A DNA stretch of 30,867 nt from DASSKA01 sp035690905. Its GTDB lineage: Bacteria; Actinomycetota; Actinomycetes; Propionibacteriales; Nocardioidaceae. This document shows positions 30,069 to 30,867 of the stretch, piece by piece. Both the position numbers and the translations under genes were made by a program. The stretch spans positions 1-30,867 of the forward strand of contig DASSKA010000127.1 of assembly GCA_035690905.1 (NCBI GenBank), written 5' to 3'. A model generated the notes under the pieces. That model ran no database searches. It saw only the letters and a list, made by a program, of their open reading frames with translations, and was not told where the DNA came from. How positions within the stretch are numbered: position 1 is the stretch's first letter; the number at the start of each line of letters is the position of its first letter.

Positions 30069-30867
30069 GGGAGTCAGGATAGGTGTCCTCGCCGGAGACC
30101 TCGCCGGCCGGTTCGACCGGACAGATCAGCACGGTGGCGATCCGGTTGCGGCGCCCGGCCGGTCCCTCGGCCTCGAAACGCAGCCCATGTGCCTCCACCA
30201 CCGACCCGGGGATCGGCACCCTTCCCAGGTGCTTGGCCATCAGCCCGCCGACGGTGTCCACGTCGGCGTCCTCGACGGACACCCCGCACACCTCGTCCAG
30301 GTCGTCGACCGGGAATCGCGAGCTCACCCGCGCGGACCCGTCCGCGAGGTGCTCGACCTCGATCTGCGCCTCGTCGTACTCGTCGGTGATCTCGCCGACG
30401 ATCTCCTCGAGCACGTCCTCGATGGTGACCAGGCCGGCCGTGCCGCCGTACTCGTCGACGACCACCGCGACGTGCTTGCGGCCGGCCTGCATCTCGCGCA
30501 GCAGCTCGTCGACCGGCTTGGAGTCGGGGACGTAGAGAACCGGGCGCATCACCGACTCGACCTTCTCGGTCTGCTCGGCCTCGTGCCGGTCGAAGACCCG
30601 GCGGGTGAGGTCCTTGAGGTAGGCGAAGCCGACGATGTCGTCGAGGTTCTCGCCGATCACCGGGATCCGGGAGAAGCCGCTGCGCAGCGCGAGCGACATG
30701 GCCTGGCGCAGCGTCTTGTTCCGCTCGATGAACACCACGTCGGTGCGCGGCACCATCACCTCGCGGACGATGGTGTCGCCGAGCTCGAAGACGGAGTGGA
30801 TCATCTCCCGCTCGCCGGACTCGATCACGCTGCTCGCCTCGGCCAGGTCCACCAGCTCGCGCAGCTC
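30058..30867 (-). CDS. CNNM/CorC (HlyC) family protein with CBS domains, 5' end beyond window
   Basis: At least 269 residues are visible, still open at the window edge. VMVPRTDVVFIERNKTLRQAMSLALRSGFSRIPVIGENLDDIVGFAYLKDL is the first CBS motif, and VMRPVLYVPDSKPVDELLREMQAGRKHVAVVVDEYGGTAGLVTIEDVLEEIVGEI the second. A C-terminal CorC_HlyC domain follows (about DGSARVSSRFPVDDLDEVCGV to the end). In full-length relatives a four-helix CNNM membrane domain precedes these and the protein takes part in Mg2+/Co2+ transport or resistance. That N-terminal part would lie outside the window. It begins an operon with the cytidine-deaminase-like gene. Confidence 0.88.
   Translation of the reverse strand, partial: ELRELVDLAEASSVIESGEREMIHSVFELGDTIVREVMVPRTDVVFIERNKTLRQAMSLALRSGFSRIPVIGENLDDIVGFAYLKDLTRRVFDRHEAEQTEKVESVMRPVLYVPDSKPVDELLREMQAGRKHVAVVVDEYGGTAGLVTIEDVLEEIVGEITDEYDEAQIEVEHLADGSARVSSRFPVDDLDEVCGVSVEDADVDTVGGLMAKHLGRVPIPGSVVEAHGLRFEAEGPAGRRNRIATVLICPVEPAGEVSGEDTYPDSHAG

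Overview
The window is very GC-rich with G/C-dominated third codon positions, many GTG starts and several promoters of the actinobacterial type with the start codon right at the expected transcription start. A CNNM protein, a cytidine-deaminase-like protein, Era and LeuA lie close together, there is a tuberculostearic-acid type gene pair, and a remnant of a DUF222/13E12-type protein is present. Together these point to an actinobacterium, most likely Nocardioidaceae (inference). The window is gene-dense. No gene-free stretch exceeds 300 bp; the longest, 24034-24314, holds the leuA leader. I see no tRNA, rRNA, transposase, prophage or CRISPR array.

The most interesting part is about 2.47-17.42 kb. 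It holds what looks like an aerobic, CoA-thioester-dependent 2-aminobenzoate (anthranilate) catabolic regulon in three transcription units. Unit 1 (2508-4936, +) is a 2-aminobenzoate-CoA ligase-like enzyme translationally coupled to a PaaX-family regulator. Unit 2 (13994-9670, -) holds five genes, all joined by 4-bp start/stop overlaps: acyl-CoA dehydrogenase, enoyl-CoA hydratase/isomerase family protein, glutaryl-CoA-dehydrogenase-like enzyme, SDR and RidA-family protein. Unit 3 (15013-17424, +) is a fused FAD monooxygenase/old-yellow-enzyme protein with the two-domain layout of anthraniloyl-CoA monooxygenase/reductase. All three units share one promoter layout: TTGAC(T/G/A), 18-19 bp, TA(GCG/CAG)T, six bases, start codon. 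This implies co-regulated leaderless transcripts. The gene content matches the 2-aminobenzoate clusters of Azoarcus evansii (ligase, ACMR fusion, beta-oxidation enzymes, a 'translation inhibitor', i.e. RidA-type, protein), but with a PaaX-type rather than a MarR-type regulator.

Region by region: 1-2475 carries the start of a secreted penicillin-acylase-family protein with a KstR-like operator, a gluconokinase and two coupled GNAT acetyltransferases. Inserted between units 1 and 2 are a GH15 glycosidase, a membrane-tethered SDR, a small protein and a membrane protein with an odd extracytoplasmic domain (4965-9566). After unit 3 come a homocysteine S-methyltransferase, a CmoM/SmtA-like methyltransferase, a DEAD-box helicase and a GT4 glycosyltransferase. 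LeuA follows, with a leader that looks like an attenuator. The last part (24315-30867) is a septum-formation-type lipoprotein, Era, an EamA transporter, a TmsB/TmsA-like pair, a degenerate cytidine-deaminase-like protein and a CNNM/CorC protein cut by the window edge.

Intergenic DNA holds several structured elements. These are a 22-bp tandem array at 9572-9674 with dispersed relatives, and two hairpin elements, each flanked by direct repeats spaced 62 bp apart (1093-1169 and 8167-8238).
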